Source of the DNA: Deroplatys truncata
Lineage: Eukaryota > Arthropoda > Insecta > Mantodea > Mantidae
Length of the DNA stretch: 64,000 bases
Direction: 5' to 3'
Assembly: GCA_030765065.1 (NCBI GenBank)
Contig: CM060987.1
Location: 77,553,833-77,617,832 of the forward strand
Position numbers and translations under genes: made by a program
Shown here: positions 10,986 through 22,450 of the stretch, piece by piece
Layout: each line of letters starts with the position of its first letter
How positions within the stretch are numbered: the first letter of the stretch is position 1
Notes under the pieces: model-generated
What the model was told of the DNA's origin: nothing
The model's database searches: none
What the model saw: the letters and a program-made list of their open reading frames with translations, nothing else

Positions 10986-11923
10986 AAAAAATCTGATGTG
11001 TTACACTCACATGACTTTCTCTACTCTTGTACAAATTATTTGTACAAACGCTTATTCTCCATATGCTTCATGTTAATCGAGATAAACATTTGCTGACTCT
11101 TATCTTATTGCTAATTTTCTTGTAGATGTAAGGGGAATACATATTTACAAGGGCAATATAGAAATACAGTAGCCTTTAAGCACATAAATATCTCTTAATA
11201 GCTGGTTGCTAGGTGCAGCACCATTTCCTTTACCACAGATTAGTTAATACTCTTTGCATATCCAAGACAAAAAATGAATAACGAATTTCCATTTGAGAAA
11301 ATAAGTATTGAAAAATTTAAGGGAATAACAAGCATTATCTTGAAAATGGTTCACTCAACAAAAAAAAATGTATATGACATAAATTGTGTATTTTAACGCG
11401 ATCTACATTTTTTGTGTAGTAAGTGTTTGTCTATCTCTTATGGTTTACCAGTTATGCAAAGTCGTTCACAATGAAGAACACTTTTGGAGACATTCCCAGA
11501 AAATTCAAGATATACATTTTATTTGTCATGCAAATATCTTAAACATATGATATTTTAATCGAAATCGTTAGAGACATTTTTGAGAAAATTAAACTTTTCG
11601 AAAAATCTTCCATGTAAAGGGTAATCTGGGGTGGAGGGATTTTCTTGAAAACCTTCGTGTCGCATCTCTGGAAGATACTGAACCTAAATACCAAGTTTGT
11701 TGTTTATCCGACTGTTCGTTTCTGAGTTATGCTGTTCACAGACAGACACACAGACTGACAGACAGACACACAGACAGACACATACACGTACATGTTTCCA
11801 AAAATGCTTTTTTTGGATTTAGGGGATCTCAAAACATGTATTTCCAGTGAAATCTCGGTATCGAATTTTTAGGTGGAATACAATACTTCCCCTACTTACT
11901 ATACGTAGTAGGGAAAGTAAAAA
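10986..11923 (+). repeat. Family A full-length young copy
   Basis: Among the most complete copies: A-run, TCTGATGTGTTACACTCACA, ACTTTCTCTACTCTTGTACA, GTAGATGTAAGGGG, AAGGGCAATATAGAAATACA, GGTTGCTAGGTGCAGCACCA, GGGTAATCTGGGGTGGAGGG, a CAGACA-rich microsatellite at about 11738-11785, GGTATCGAATTTTTAGGTGG and GTAGTAGGGAAAGTAAAAA. The short words ACTTTCTCTAC near the start and GTAG(A/G)GAAAGT at the end are inverted relative to each other. Confidence 0.92.
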
Positions 11924-12302
11924 TACAGATCTCGTCAAAGGACACAATTTATGTCAAATAAAAATTTTTGTGACTTTAACCATGTCCGAGGTATTCTTTG
12001 TTATTGGTTTGTATTTTCAAGTGATAAGTCGCTAATCGTTTTTTTTCGTGATCACGCAAGGAGCATGGAATTTCCAAGCCATCACATTGCGACCGCTTTT
12101 GGAAAATCTGACTATCGCTTTAGTCTAGTTTTACCTACAACGCAATGTGTAAATTTGCAATAAAGTTCATCTTTACTAAAAAGAAGTAGATAGAAAAATA
12201 AGCTTTCGTAAGAATAGCTTGTAGAAGAGTGAGTAGAGGTTGTCATGTGAATGCAACACATAAGAATCTTTCATAACTTGTTTTAACAAACCTTGTAAGG
12301 CA

Positions 12303-12303
<1 letters not shown>

Positions 12304-12375
<72 letters not shown>
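12304..12375. repeat. (TTA)n microsatellite
   Basis: About 24 uninterrupted TTA/ATT triplets between the old family A fragment and the next minus-strand copy. Confidence 0.97.
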
Positions 12376-12422
12376 GCCTAAGATATCACAAATAATTTGC
12401 GTCGGTCCACCCTTTTAATGTT

Positions 12423-13294
12423 TTACTTTGTCTACTACGTATAGTAAGTAGGGGAAGTATTGTATTCCACCCACAAATTTGATACCGAGATTTCACCGGA
12501 AATACATGTTTTGAGACCCCCTGAATCCAAAAAAAGCATTTTTGGAAACATGTCCGTGTGTGTGTGTGTATGTGTGTCTGTGTCTGTGCGTTTGCCTGTG
12601 AACAGCATAACTCAGAAATGAACAGTCGGATAAACACCAAACTTGGTATTTAGGTTCAGTATCTTCCAGAGATGCGACACGAAGGTTCTCAAGAAAATCC
12701 CCCACCCCAAACTACCCTTTACATGGAACTTTTTCGAACATTTTAATTTTCTCAAAAATGGCTCTAACGATTTTGATTAAAATATCATATGTTTAAGATA
12801 TTTCCATGACAAATGAAATGTATACCTCGGATTTTCTAATGTCTCCAAAAGTGTTCTTCATTTGAACGATTTTGCATAACTGGTAAACCATAAGAGATAC
12901 ACAAACTTTTACTGGACAAAAAAATGTAGATCGCGTTAAAATACACAATTTATGTCGTATACATTTTTTGTAGAGTGAACCATTTTCGAGATATTGCTTG
13001 TTATTCCCTTAAATTTTCCAATACGTATACTTTTTCTCAAATTCGTTATTCATTTTTTTATGTCCTGGACATGCAAATAGAATGGAATGCGCCACATAGC
13101 AACCAACGCTTAAAAGATTTGACTATCGCTTATAACCTACCATATTCCCCTTGCATCTGCAAGAAAATTAGCAATAAGATTGACATCTCGATATCTCGAT
13201 TAACATGAAGCATATGGAGACTAAGCATTTGTAAAAATAGTTTGTACAAGAGTAGAGAAAGTCATGTGAGTGTAGCACATCAGATTTTTTACTG
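12423..13294 (-). repeat. Family A near full-length copy, minus strand
   Basis: Reads from TACTTTGTCTACTACGTATA to GAGTGTAGCACATCAGATTTTTT. All landmarks are present in reverse order, including the GT-rich microsatellite at 12554-12590. Its middle is the 'single-arm' subfamily, with GCGATAGTCAAATC and GGTTGCTATGTGGCGCATTC on the minus strand. Both flanks carry TTTTAC, compatible with a short A/T-rich target duplication. Confidence 0.9.
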
Positions 13295-14369
13295 TATTTG
13301 ACTTGTTTGAGCGTAGCTTTAGCCTCAGGAAAATTTTATCGTCATTTCTACATCTTGGGTTTTTTCTTCTTTTTCTGTTTCCTTTTTTTGTCTTTTTTTG
13401 TTTGAATATCCCGTAACTTATACGCACAAGGTTACTGGGTTCATTTTCATTCATTCCTCTCGCCCTTTTATTCATACACACTGCAAACACGAAAGAAAGG
13501 AAAAAGAAAATAAACAAAAGTTCACATATTCCAAAACAGCAATACAGCTAAAATTCTGATGCAGGCTATACAGCATTTGTTCCGAGTTCTTAAACTACCT
13601 TATAGGAACGAAAAACTACCCACGCACAGGACAAGTGTTTCCTGGAGCAGAGAGCGTCAACATTTTCTAACTCGTTGTGGAGGATCAAGTGAAGGTTGAA
13701 AAGAATTGAGAGAAGCTAGAGAAGCGGCTCCCAAACATTTGCCTATCGGGTTTCAGTCAGGAAAGACGTCTGCGAGAGAGATCAATGGCGGAAGTTCGCG
13801 AAGGTTGAGCTAAAGAGCAGTGGCGGATCCAGAATCATCCAAAGGAGGGAGAGACCTTTCTGAGCATACCATACTACAAAGCGTATATTTTACCTCCATA
13901 ATAGCATTTCCAAAAGTTCGCCAAACGTGAGTTATCGATGCATATGGGAAAACAATTAACGAAATTACGGCATTGCTGTGAACGTTAGTTAAAATATTAC
14001 TTATTTATTTCATCCCCAAAAATACTTTGTACAAGTTTAGAACTATCGTACTTGCTTTTAGATTAACAACTTGTGCAGTAAAATAACAAACAGCAGCATA
14101 CCATAGAACACAACATTTTGGAAATCTTCATTATTTTTCTTATACAGACAATGCATGATTATGATATGCTTGGGAGGAAAGGGGCTTATAAACCCATACA
14201 TACATATTGCAAAGAATATATATTATAAAATGTTTCGGACGTATCTTCTCTAGATCAGAAAAAAGCCACAAAAGTGTAATCTTTAGATATAATAAAACTA
14301 CAATGAGTTTCGATTTTGAAATAACATGACGACTACTAACGTGTAAGATGGCCAAAATAGCCTTTTATT
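13295..14369. other. Unassigned stretch with possible hAT-like terminus
   Basis: No gene recognised. CAGTGGCGGATCCAGAATC at about 13818 resembles a terminal motif often seen in hAT-type DNA transposons, but no partner end was found. A T-rich tract lies at 13360-13400. Confidence 0.35.
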
Positions 14370-15090
14370 TTTATTGAAGTTTTTGTGTGTGTATAAACAG
14401 AATAATATCGGATAAACTTCAAATTTCACATTCAAGTTCAGCGTCTTCCAAGAATGCAACACAAAGATATTTTCACAAAATTCCCTCACGTAAATTATTC
14501 TTTGCATAAAAGATGTTTCGATGGTTTTGATTTTCACTAAAATGGCTCAAAAGATTTATGATTAAAATACCACATACTTAAGATATTTGTATAGCTGCTA
14601 AAATAATTATTTTGAATATTCTATGATGTGCCTGTGAAGATTTTTCATTATGAATGACTTTTTGTAATTCTGTTTAATTTGTAAACCGCAAAGGATAGGC
14701 AAAACTTAACCAATGAAAAATATAAAAATGCCTCATTAAAATACAACTTAGTGTCAATTTTTGTGGCATTAACCATTTCCACTGTTTATGGTTTGAGGTT
14801 TTTAGTACTTTATACATTTTTGAAGTGCTAAAGTCACGAGGAACGGAGTTTCAAATTCAGCATATAGCGACCCAGTTTTTTAAGAGTAACCATCGCTTTT
14901 AGTCTCCTATAGCCTCCTTTGTCTGTACGTATTACGGAGTTTGCAAATAAACCATCTATGCTAATATTTATGTCGATTTATACGAAGCAGATAGGAAAAT
15001 AAGTTTTTGTAGAAATAATTGCTAGAAGACATAATTGCTAAATGAAAATAGGTGGAGAAAGTAATGTAAATGTACCACATTAGGTTTATT
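14370..15090 (-). repeat. Family A old copy, minus strand
   Basis: Diverged but collinear with family A in reverse: GGATAAACTTCAAATTTCACATTCAAG, TTCAGCGTCTTCCAAGAATG, AAGATATTTGTATAGC, AACCATTTCCACTG, and the 5' end GTGGAGAAAGTAATGTAAATGTACCACATTAGG. The distal 3' end is lost. Confidence 0.65.
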
Positions 15091-15189
15091 TCCTTTCTTC
15101 TGCAAGGGCTCGTCACTGACACAGTTGAAATTATTCCTGTCTGTTTCTGAAATAAATATACTTACACATACCGAGTATCAAACGCTCGA

Positions 15190-15322
15190 GATCCATAGGA
15201 CTTTCGCTGAGGGTAAGAGACAATCCCAGGGTGAATCTTATCCAGTAACTCACCGCAACTGAGATTCGAATTTTAGACCTGTTGAATGCAAGCCAACGCG
15301 TTAGTCCTACACCATGGAATTT
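15190..15322 (-). mobile_element. tRNA-derived SINE fragment, minus strand
   Basis: On the minus strand a tRNA-like start (CATGGTGTAGGACTAACGCG) leads to a B-box-like GATTCGAA variant in AAATTCGAATCTCAG and then GTTGCGGTGAGTTACTGG. The last motif also occurs in the fragment at 60450-60590, so the two belong together. Confidence 0.5.
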
Positions 15323-16815
15323 GAGAAAAATTATTACTTAAGTTGAAATAATTGTTAAGCATACGAGTAGTGGATGATACAACATGCGTAACAGAATTGT
15401 TTATATAGAACTACTATAGTATGTAATGTGTATCGAGGCCGTCTCCTCTCTCCACTAACCGGGGGGGGGGGGGTAGAAAATTATTGGGGTCGGTTCCCGA
15501 TATTCGTTGTGAGGTCCTCGATGGTGGCTTATGCTTCTTCGCGTGTCTCCGACGATATGCTGTCTCGAATCTGCTTTGTAATTCTAAATTTTGTCGTGGT
15601 ATATTAGTCGTTATTAGCCTGGCTATTTCTTTGGAGTGTTCAGCGGTGAAGGATGGACTCTGCTTGCGGTAGAGATATGCCGTCAAACGGAAATTAGATC
15701 AGGCGTTCAGATTCTGGAGAAGGTGAATGATGTAAACTAGGAAAGTTACTATCACTGAATTTGTCTATCAAAATTATCAAGGGTATCGGAAGTTCCTAGC
15801 GCTAAATTTAAATATCGGACCTTCACGCGCAACTCTTGTGTACAGAATTATCAGATGCCTATTCCTTGTTCGAACTGGCCGGTTACATTTCTCACCACAG
15901 ACGCTTGTTCTCTAAAAAATCTTCGTAACCTCGCGGGAATCTTCTCGTGTTTATCTCGCTTGTGATAAATCTCGGCGGTCATTCATATATATTGCAACTT
16001 TAACCGGTGACTGAGCTCGACTACTATTAATACGATTAAACACTTAACTTCCGTGGAACTATAACACCTAACACCAACATTGTTTTGGCGGCAATACTGA
16101 CGTCGTGGAGCGTGGATTTCACTTCGGTGACATTTTGAGTGTGGACCCCTGAATCCAAATTCACACTGCTTATACCTATACGAGCTATCCCTACTCTGAG
16201 CTAACAACTAAATCTAGCTCTTATTGGCTACTATTTTGCGGTCTCGAACATGTGACTTAATGTTATCTTATTTATGAACCAAAAGCTAGCTGGTGGAACC
16301 AATTTGCAAATTGCACAATACCTTTAATTTTGATAAGCGAGTACAAAGATTTCTGTACTCGCGATACGAATTCTTGCTATGACAGCTAACACCAGGCAGC
16401 TGAAGGGTAAGCCTTTTGTGTAATCACTAGGGGGGACGTAACGCCCTCCGCCCAAGCTTCAACTGTAATATTTTCTGTAATCGAGCCAGGCCAACATTAG
16501 AACACATGTTTAGAATTAAACTCTGCATCTTCGTACAAATTGCTTGAGGCTTTCAGTTTTTACCTATCCTGAAAGAAAAAATTCATTACAGAGAGCAAGG
16601 AGAAAAAGAGTTAAAAGGAAGAAAGATAGCAGAGACAAAGAAGGTAGAACGGGGGAAAAGACAGAGGAAAAGAATTAGAGAAAGAGAGAGGAAGAGTTAT
16701 GGAGAAAGTGAGAGAGAGACTAAGAAGAATCTTTCCAATTACGCAATAACATGAATAGAACTACGAGTTCCGCTAATTCTAAACAAATAAAGCTGCATTG
16801 CCTGTAATTACCGTC
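15323..16815. other. Unassigned stretch with G-run and polypurine tract
   Basis: A run of 12 G lies near 15462-15473, and a long purine-rich (GA-rich) tract covers about 16570-16735. Overlapping frames at 15414-15686 (minus) and 15484-15672 (plus) are unassigned; the minus one is basic and proline-rich. No gene recognised. Confidence 0.4.
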
Positions 16816-16826
16816 TATAAACGCTT

Positions 16827-17095
16827 TAAAAAATTGAGTTTATTTATGCACGCGTCGAATTCTATATTGGGCGTGAAAGACCAGAAATTTTGTTCACAGG
16901 CCTCTTTATCAGGCTTGAGTTCTTTTGCGTGCCATAAATCTACGACACGGGATCACCGGCTTTACTTTCCTTCCGAAGGAAGCCTTGCTAAGGATTTTTA
17001 CGCCCGAAAAAATCCATCTCCCTCCGCCGGGTTTGAACCCGCGACTTTAGGAACCAGAGGCTAGCATGATATCCCTAGACCACGGAGGATGCCTA
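16827..17095 (-). mobile_element. SINE (family S1) with 11-bp target duplication
   Basis: On the minus strand: a tRNA-like head with A box (CCGTGGTCTAGGGATATCAT) and B box (GCGGGTTCAAACCCGG), then a body with GGCGGAGGGAGATGGATTTT, GGGCGTAAAAATCCTTAGC and CACGCCCAATATAGAATTCG, and an A-rich tail reading GCATAAATAAACTC. It is flanked by an exact duplication of TATAAACGCTT (16816-16826 and 17096-17106), which shows insertion by target-primed retroposition. The same family is at 40173-40435 and 59325-59933. Confidence 0.92.
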
Positions 17096-17106
17096 TATAA
17101 ACGCTT

Positions 17107-17991
17107 GTAATTCCATATGGAAGAATAAAATCTTTTGTACTGTATCTTTTACGTCTCTGTGTATGCTCTTAGTACCATCATATTCTTAAATTTCGCAATT
17201 ACGGTGTCTCACTAACTAGCTGTGCAAAGGTAATATGTTTACAAAATATTGCAGTGGCAATATACTAAATAAATAATGTGGAGTCTAAAGCGGTGGAGCA
17301 CTCGCCAGGGCAACAGACTGGCGCTGCGCCATTCACTTTGCTGTGTTTAAGTTTTCTATCTCCACAGAGCGTGTAAATGAAAACACTACTCTGGCTGCAA
17401 GTATAATGAGCACACGGCGGCCCTTTACTTAAGCGTTTTATGTTGTGTAAACTGCTAGCAGTTATTCAAACGCAGCAATGGCCACCATTGTACTTCCCTC
17501 CATACAACGCTGCGGGTGCTTGGCTGGGATGGATGTTTTCATGGCAGCAGTTAAGGGAGTCCCAAATGACAAACACATAACAGAGCTTGCTTTATTTGGA
17601 CACAATAACGGTCTTGCAATTAAACTGACGACTTCTTTCGTCAATTACAAAATTCAGACACTTTATAGAATTAAATTAGTGCGTTGTCACTTTTAGTTAC
17701 TTCCTCCTTTTGCATTTCAAAATGTACTCTCGGAAACCGCGAATAAACGCTCAGGAGTAATTCAGAACGGCGAGCATGTCATTCCACTTCTGTCCTTTGC
17801 CCATGATGTACTGCTTGGAGGTAGATGAGAATGCAACGGTAGTACGGTCGGGCTTGTCCTGCCATGTGCTTTAGCGTATTAAGAATTGGGAAACAAAGAC
17901 TTATTTGCTAAAAGGTTTGACTTTGAACAGTCACATCTATCCCATTTATGTATATGTAGGGGTACATAAGTATCTATACAGGTGTATATTA
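17107..17991. other. Unassigned spacer
   Basis: No gene recognised. The mutually antisense frames at 17462-17696 are short and match nothing I know. A moderately GC-rich patch lies at 17280-17460. Confidence 0.45.
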
Positions 17992-18478
17992 CAGGGTTAT
18001 TCAAAAAGAAGGAACAGACTTTAAATATTTATTTCTAATGAACGACAATAGATAACGACACATCATTGAATAGAGGAAAGTTCAAAGTTTTAAGCTCCCA
18101 CCTATTAGTTCCATTCAGTGCCTACAGCGGCGCTGTGTTTGTTTACGAGAAAATGGCGACGCCACAAGAAGAGTCGATTTGTGTGCTGCATTATGCAAAG
18201 AGTGAAGCCATTGTTTCACTGCAGCGTGCATTTCGTTGTAAGTTCAACAACGAGCCGCCTCGTCATAAAAAAATGTACAATTAATATAATAAATTCGTAG
18301 AAGATGGTTGCGTATACAAACGGAAAAGCACTGGTCGTCCTCGCATAACAAATGGTGCTCGTTTTGAACGCATAAAATACAATTTTGAACTTTTCTCTAT
18401 TCAGTGATGTATCCCCTTGTATTGTCGTTCATTAGAAATAAATATTTAAAGTCCGTTCCTTCTTTTTCAATAACCCTG
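17992..18478 (+). mobile_element. Deletion derivative of a Tc1/mariner-type element (DUF4817 type)
   Basis: Ends are CAGGGTTATTCAAAAAGAAG and its inverted match CTTCTTTTTCAATAACCCTG, with inverted repeats of about 60 bases and TA on both sides. ATG at 18153 opens a frame resembling the N-terminal helix-turn-helix region of DUF4817-type transposases: MATPQEESICVLHYAKSEAI, then after an in-frame TAA (18282) YNKFVEDGC and KSTGRPR. The rest of the transposase is deleted and the right repeat follows. The element cannot make transposase. A sister copy is at 23551-24040. Confidence 0.88.
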
Positions 18479-18481
18479 TAT

Positions 18482-19102
18482 ACAGGATGGACCATTTAAG
18501 TTAAGACTGTACAATGTTTCCAAAACCAAGCCCTATAGAGAGAATTGTCTTTGATAAAAGTTGCTTGATATTATGGGGGAAAGTAAATGCCATTAGTCGT
18601 GTTTTGTTTGAAGGAAGTTATGGTAGTCATTTTGGGGTCAATATAATATTTTTAAATGTGAACCTACCTTGTTTATATTGTTTTCTCACTCCTCATAAAA
18701 AGTAAACAACATTTGTATAAAGCACTTTGCAATTGTTCTTACACCAACGTAAATATCAACGAAAATTCCGAATGGCTGTGTACGAAGAGCGCAATGAATG
18801 GTTGGACCATCCATGGATGGTCATTTAAGGCTCAGTTCCGTTTCGTAATTAGGAACCAACACTTTTTATTTTGTTTCCTTATTCTGCATCTCGAAATAAA
18901 CTATTTTTATAAACAATTTTTAATGAGAAAATAAAATACAAAATGTAGGTTCTCATTTTAAACAATTAAACTGACCATCATAACTTCCTCCAAACAAAAC
19001 ACGGCTAATGGAATTTACTTTTCCCCTTAATATCAAGCACCTTTTATTAAAGACCTTAGTTTTGGAGATATTGTAGTCTCAACCTAAATGCTCCACACTG
19101 TG
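18482..19102. mobile_element. MITE with long terminal inverted repeats
   Basis: Left end CAGGATGGACCATTTAAG and right end GGTTGAGACTACAATATC (read inward on the minus strand) belong to inverted repeats of about 140 bases covering CCAAAACCAAG, AAAGTTGCTTGATATTATGG and CATTAGTCGTGTTTTGTTTG. The central sequence (18660-18930) is unrelated to any gene I know. The element abuts 17992-18478 with only TATA between them. A shorter relative is at 58049-58329. Confidence 0.85.
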
Positions 19103-20120
19103 TATATGTTCCAAAGAGGATAATAAATAAACGGCTATTATCAAACTTTCGGTCGATAACCAATGGCAGTAAAGGACGTGAGGGTTGCAGGAAATACATA
19201 GTGGAAGGAAGCACATTACATTAACTTAAGCTATAGCGGTTTTCACATCATGAAGGCACAATGGCCCATATGGGGAATCCGTTCAGTGTTGCCAGACATG
19301 TTCCGCCGTCCTAATTTCGTTCACAACTAGGTTTATTATTATTATTATTATTATTTAGTCATTACATTCATCATTGTGTGATCTATTATTATCATTTTTT
19401 ACCAAATTATTACCATATTATTATATATTTTACATTTAATTCCTGAGGATATTCATTAATGCCTCAATGTATTACATTCTCTTAATAGCTATCAGCACTT
19501 TACTATTTTATATAATTTTTATAGTTATAGATTACACTATTTTATAAACACTTTTCTATGAGTAATATCAATTGCGATACTTTGAGACTGAAACAGCAAA
19601 GGTTGCCAACGCTGCGAACTGGCTACTTGAATTGGAGTGGTGCGATTTCATCTATTCCTCTTTGATTATCGATAGGCCAAGGGGGGGGGGGAGGAAGCTT
19701 TGATCGAGGCACGGGAAACGTAACGTAAACGTAAACAAAAACATCGCTTGGACTGCTACCTTTTCAGAATTGTAAGGATTCTTTGTGTGAACGAGATTCT
19801 TGGTCTATGGAAATTTTGATAGCTGGTTCAAATTACACTTAATTATGTTTTGGAAAAAGGATTGTTTAATAGCACCGTAAGAATAACACTAACAATCCTA
19901 TCTCTTGTTACCAATGTAACACAATTAGAAGCAAATTGATGCATTGGAATGTGCATAGGACGCTAATTTCAATAATAGCAACATGCTACATAACATAGTT
20001 AAAATATGAACATGACAGGAGTACCGTTGTTATAAACCGCATTAATTATAGTTTCACAGGTATTGCTAGAAGGGTCCATTTGCACACCCACTCCTTCGGT
20101 GTTCCGTATTTCCTCTGCTG
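19103..20120. other. Unassigned spacer
   Basis: Contains a short (TTA)n at 19331-19353 and a run of 10-11 G near 19681. No gene recognised; very AT-rich from 19380 to 19560. Confidence 0.45.
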
Positions 20121-20960
20121 CTAGAAAAATACGTTCATGCAGAATTTTAATAACTGAAATCTCATTTTGTACACTCTGATTTTCGTATCACCACAGAAGA
20201 AAGACTCAAGAGGGTTTAGATCCGGAGATCTCGCAGGTCGGTTGGTAGGTCCATAGCGCCCAATCCATCTAAGGGGAAGACTCTGGATTAGAAGGTCACG
20301 CCCCTTCCGTGTGATATGAGGTGAAACACTATTAGAATAAGAACCACATGGTACTTGTGGTTTCAAATGGGGAATTTTCTAGCAATCCTGTAAGTACGTC
20401 TCGCAGAAATGTTAGGTTAACTTGCTCGATTTATCAGGTCGGGGCAGAATGTAGGATCTATGAAATAATGGTTTATAACTCCTGCCTATACATTTACAGC
20501 AAATAACTGTCGAAATTAAAAGTATATGGTTGTGGGTCGTGAGAATTCTCTGTAGCCCAGGACTGGGTGTTGAAGAAATCCACAACTTCACGAGGAATGA
20601 AGTTGTGAACTTTGTCTGTTGCTAAGGCTGTTTTTTGGGAAATCTGCATCTTGTTTCAGGAACCAATTGCTAAACGCCAAACTAGCCACGTGATCTCATT
20701 CCGTAAGACATTGGACCTAGAAATGGTACTGTCAATGTCCTAAGGACATTCCAATGGGACACGTCTATATGTGAGCCATTTCACGACTACTGCTGCTGGG
20801 ACCTTCAACTGATACATTTAAAATTACTTCCTCAGCTCCAGTACTATTCTTTGTTCGGCCTCTTTCAAATTCTGCCTCCACGCTCCCTGTATCCAAAACC
20901 CTCTGTGCCTGTTCATCCAAATGTTCTTGGATTTGGACTCCGCCGCAGCATTTTGCTCAG
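20121..20960 (-). pseudogene. Tc1/mariner-type transposase remnant (DUF4817 type)
   Basis: The minus strand carries broken frames resembling insect transposases of this type. Near 20600-20690 it encodes SNWFLKQDADFPKN, near 20500-20590 FFNTQSWATENSHDPQPYTF, and at 20200-20290 RWIGRYGPTNRPARSPDLNP followed by LESFFCGDTKIRVYK. These match the family pattern of a 'WADENPH'-like segment and a terminal RSPDLNPL..F..G..K segment that carries the last catalytic acidic position. The first two blocks need frame changes and there are stops, so it is dead. No terminal repeats were identified. Confidence 0.72.
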
Positions 20961-21485
20961 TTTCCCTATAAATTAGTAACTTTCCAAGGTACCCAGATTT
21001 GTAATTATAATGTGCAAAATGGCAGTAACAACAGTTGATGATGGTGATCCTTGCCTATCACTAAAAATAATTCAGTTAAGGAAGCAACTCGCCAACACAA
21101 TAATATTATATAACATTTAGGTTCCTGCTTAGTAAGCAATAACACAGTCATGCTTAACCGGAAAAACAAAATATTACTGCATAAATACATACAACAAACC
21201 ACTTATATATAAAAGCTAACACTATAAACAATCGTCAAAATTATAATGCGGAAGTATTTCAACAATGCGTCACCGCGATCTATCCAGCGTGTTCAAATTC
21301 CGCCAAACTCCAAATAAGGAAATAAGAATATAACAAGAAACATTTTAAAACTCAGATCCATGCAATATCATATACATAGTTCAGTCATAAGTTCTATCCT
21401 ATGATTAAGAAGCGATATGTCTTAAAATAAAAGACAAAAATATATAACATGTACATTTTAATTCAGTGACTAATGAACCTTTCCT

Positions 21486-21849
21486 ACACTATAAGTGATT
21501 TAAAATGATCACCTCCGGCCATTACACAGGACCTTAATCATTTAGGCCAGTCTGCTACTCCAATATGGATGACATCTAAATGAATTTCCTGCGCTGCCTT
21601 TACGAGATCTAGCTTTAGAGATTCCAAACTGGAGTGAGCAGAGACCTTACTCTCCAAGATATCCCAAAGCTTATAGTCCAGTGGGTTCAGGTCTGGGCTG
21701 CTGTCAAAGGGCCTGTCTCCTGCTGCAATGAATCCTGGAACATTTTCCCTGAGCCATGCTTGAGTTGTTCTTTCCTTATGAGCTGAGGCTGAATCTTGCA
21801 GAAAGACCCAATGGCTTCCATTGAAGACTTTAGTGGTCAAGGGTCTCAC

Positions 21850-21904
<55 letters not shown>

Positions 21905-22450
21905 GGATTTCCTCTTGGTACCGTCTGGCTCCTGTTTTTACTCGTTTGTATAAATGGAGAGATGTTGCTCTTGAAAGAGACACGCCCCACCAAACCATCA
22001 CTGATGCTTGGTGGTGCCCTCTCTGGACACGGTGGGCTGATAAGTTTGAGCTCCGTACATATATTTTATCATTTTGCTTATTGTACTTCTCCACTGCGAA
22101 AAAGTTTCATCTGTGAAGATGTTATTTTCATTACCATTCTAAGCATGCCACTGTAAAAGTCTCTTGGATCTTTCGTACCTGATCGTCTTTAGGTTCGAGG
22201 TTAACAAATGTCCCACTGACCGTCGATAAGCTCTCATATGAAGGTCTTCTCTGTTAATGCGAGACATGGGTTTAGCGGATATATTTAACTCTCGGGCCAT
22301 TATTTTTTGCTTCCGGAGTGGGTTTTGAAGTATTTGTTTTTTTTTTACTGCTTTGACCAGTAGTTCTTATGGTACGTGCCTGCCAGATCTTGGCAAGTCT
22401 TCAATAGAGAAAGATTCAACGAATCTCTTGACAGTTCGATAAACAAAATT
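21486..22450 (-). pseudogene. Mariner-related transposase pseudogene (DD37D-like) with GA expansion
   Basis: Minus-strand traces in order: an N-terminal region with stops (22450-22100); ASVMVWWGVS near 22000, typical of the second strand of the catalytic core; an (ER)n segment encoded by the (CT)n tract at 21851-21903; then VFLQDSASAHKERTTQAWL, SSPDLNPLDYKLWDILESKV and a C terminus. By count the last two acidic residues are 38 apart rather than 37, from one extra residue before SSPDLNP. A TGA at 21538-21540 interrupts the C terminus; the same frame continues as LRSCVMAGGDHFKSLIV to TAG at 21484, and GG.HF endings are typical of the family. In place of intact coding sequence it has stops, frameshifts and a microsatellite. 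Confidence 0.85.
21851..21903. repeat. (CT)n microsatellite inside transposase pseudogene
   Basis: About 26 CT repeats. Read on the minus strand they encode alternating Arg-Glu within the transposase frame. Confidence 0.97.

Larger units (their letters stand above)
10411..12262 (-). repeat. Family A old copy, split by a younger insertion
   Basis: Minus-oriented family A in two blocks: 10411-10870 (3' half) and 11924-12262 (5' half). The first block stops at CTACACACAAAAAATGT and the second resumes with ACAGATCTCGTCAAAGGACA. In intact minus copies the corresponding sequences adjoin (TACACAAAAAATGTAGATCGCG). The plus-oriented pair 10863-11923 was therefore inserted into this copy's internal A-run. 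The 5' end at 12262 reads GTAGAGGTTGTCATGTGAATGCAACACAT. Confidence 0.78.

Noticed and set aside
10986..11923. Family A as a DNA transposon with ACTTTCTCTAC/GTAGAGAAAGT inverted ends
   Set aside because: The left word lies about 25 bases inside the shared 5' boundary, and truncated copies break at A-runs; kept only as an alternative.
21846..22156. Open frames rich in Ser-Leu or Arg-Glu repeats
   Set aside because: They are translations of a (CT)n microsatellite; only the minus frame 21538-21993 belongs to a transposase.
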